From contig JAUUYO010000058.1 in assembly GCA_030590405.1 (NCBI GenBank), forward strand, positions 1 through 14,632: a stretch of 14,632 bases of DNA, read 5' to 3'. The position numbers and the translations under genes are program-made. Of the stretch, positions 14,368 to 14,632 are shown one piece after another (the stretch's first letter is position 1; the number at the start of each line of letters is the position of its first letter). Under the pieces are notes generated by a model. That model was given only the letters and a program-made list of their open reading frames with translations, searched no databases and was not told the DNA's origin. The DNA is from Kangiellaceae bacterium. Its GTDB lineage: Bacteria; Pseudomonadota; Gammaproteobacteria; Enterobacterales; Kangiellaceae.

Positions 14368-14632
14368 ATTAATAATCATCCGATAGGTATTTTTGACTCC
14401 GGGGTCGGTGGACTGAGTATCCTCAAGGCTATTCATGAGCTGATGCCGAATGAAAATTTGATTTACCTCGCCGATAGTGAACATACCCCTTACGGCAATA
14501 AGTCAGAACAACAAATTGAATTACGCGTTTTAGCGATAGCCGAGCATATGCACAAACAAAACGTCAAAGCTTTAGTGGTGGCATGCAATACGGCTACAGC
14601 AGCGGCGATTAAGACCTTGAGAGACAAATATG
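14368..14632 (+). CDS. murI: Glutamate racemase MurI, 5' part, apparent AUU start (runs off the right edge)
   Basis: Glutamate racemase interconverts L- and D-glutamate for peptidoglycan; it is cytoplasmic and cofactor-independent. The 88 codons visible show GIFDSGVGGLSIL with the conserved Asp-Ser pair, ADSEHTPYGNKS (the PYG motif), and VVACNTATAAA with the first catalytic cysteine. In this frame a TGA lies shortly upstream (14347-14349), and no ATG, GTG or TTG occurs between it and the conserved FDSG motif. The best start is ATT at 14368-14370, 7 nt after an AGG, giving (M)NNHPIGIFDSG, the normal family N-terminus; ATC at 14365 is the alternative. AUU starts are rare and are known for infC and pcnB in E. 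coli. A sequencing error or frameshift just upstream is the other explanation. The second catalytic cysteine lies beyond the window. Confidence 0.93.
   Translation, partial: MNNHPIGIFDSGVGGLSILKAIHELMPNENLIYLADSEHTPYGNKSEQQIELRVLAIAEHMHKQNVKALVVACNTATAAAIKTLRDKY

Noticed and set aside
14346..14374. TTGACA with a TAATAA/TTAATA box as the murI promoter
   Set aside because: The -10 would overlap the start codon and transcription would begin inside the coding region; the TATAAT at 14329 is better placed.

Overview
The window looks like the chromosome of a moderately AT-rich gammaproteobacterium. On the minus strand it carries the block metY (initiator tRNA)-rimP-nusA-infB-rbfA-truB in the order known from Escherichia coli and relatives, and the protein lengths are close to the E. 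coli ones. I cannot name the genus from sequence alone; a marine, Kangiella-like or Oceanospirillales-like lineage is only a guess. Genes further right (PlsB-type acyltransferase, outer-membrane SLT lipoprotein, murI) also fit a Gram-negative cell.

Layout, left to right. Positions 1-182 hold the edge of an unidentified neighbour and a perfect 24-bp-stem hairpin. rpsO, which follows truB in E. coli, does not begin here. Positions 183-6447 are the translation/transcription operon, transcribed right to left: rimP (30S maturation), nusA (elongation/termination factor), infB (IF-2), rbfA (30S maturation) and truB (tRNA pseudouridine 55). Positions 6448-6771 are a complex leader with two intrinsic terminators, three 16-bp tandem repeats beside a good -10 element, and a palindrome. 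The initiator tRNA lies at 6772-6848, with a stable-RNA type promoter to its right.

Positions 7063-11562 (plus strand) encode a 1499-residue sensor: signal peptide, periplasmic beta-propeller of the two-component-regulator type, Y_Y_Y domain, one membrane span, two PAS domains, then a GGDEF and an EAL domain that have both lost most catalytic residues. Converging on it, 20 nt away, is a small PilZ (c-di-GMP receptor type) protein whose N-terminus is encoded by a 15-bp tandem repeat. Together they suggest a c-di-GMP signalling locus built on binding rather than catalysis.

Positions 12062-14228 (minus strand) hold a PlsB-like membrane acyltransferase and an SLT-domain lipoprotein, separated by a structured intergenic region with an 11-bp inverted repeat and a REP-like GC hairpin. 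Divergent from the lipoprotein, glutamate racemase (murI) begins at the right edge. It appears to lack any ATG/GTG/TTG start and probably uses AUU.

The most unusual points are the U1-U72 mismatch in the initiator tRNA, the doubly degenerate GGDEF-EAL sensor paired with PilZ, the repeat/terminator leader before rimP, and the apparent AUU start of murI.
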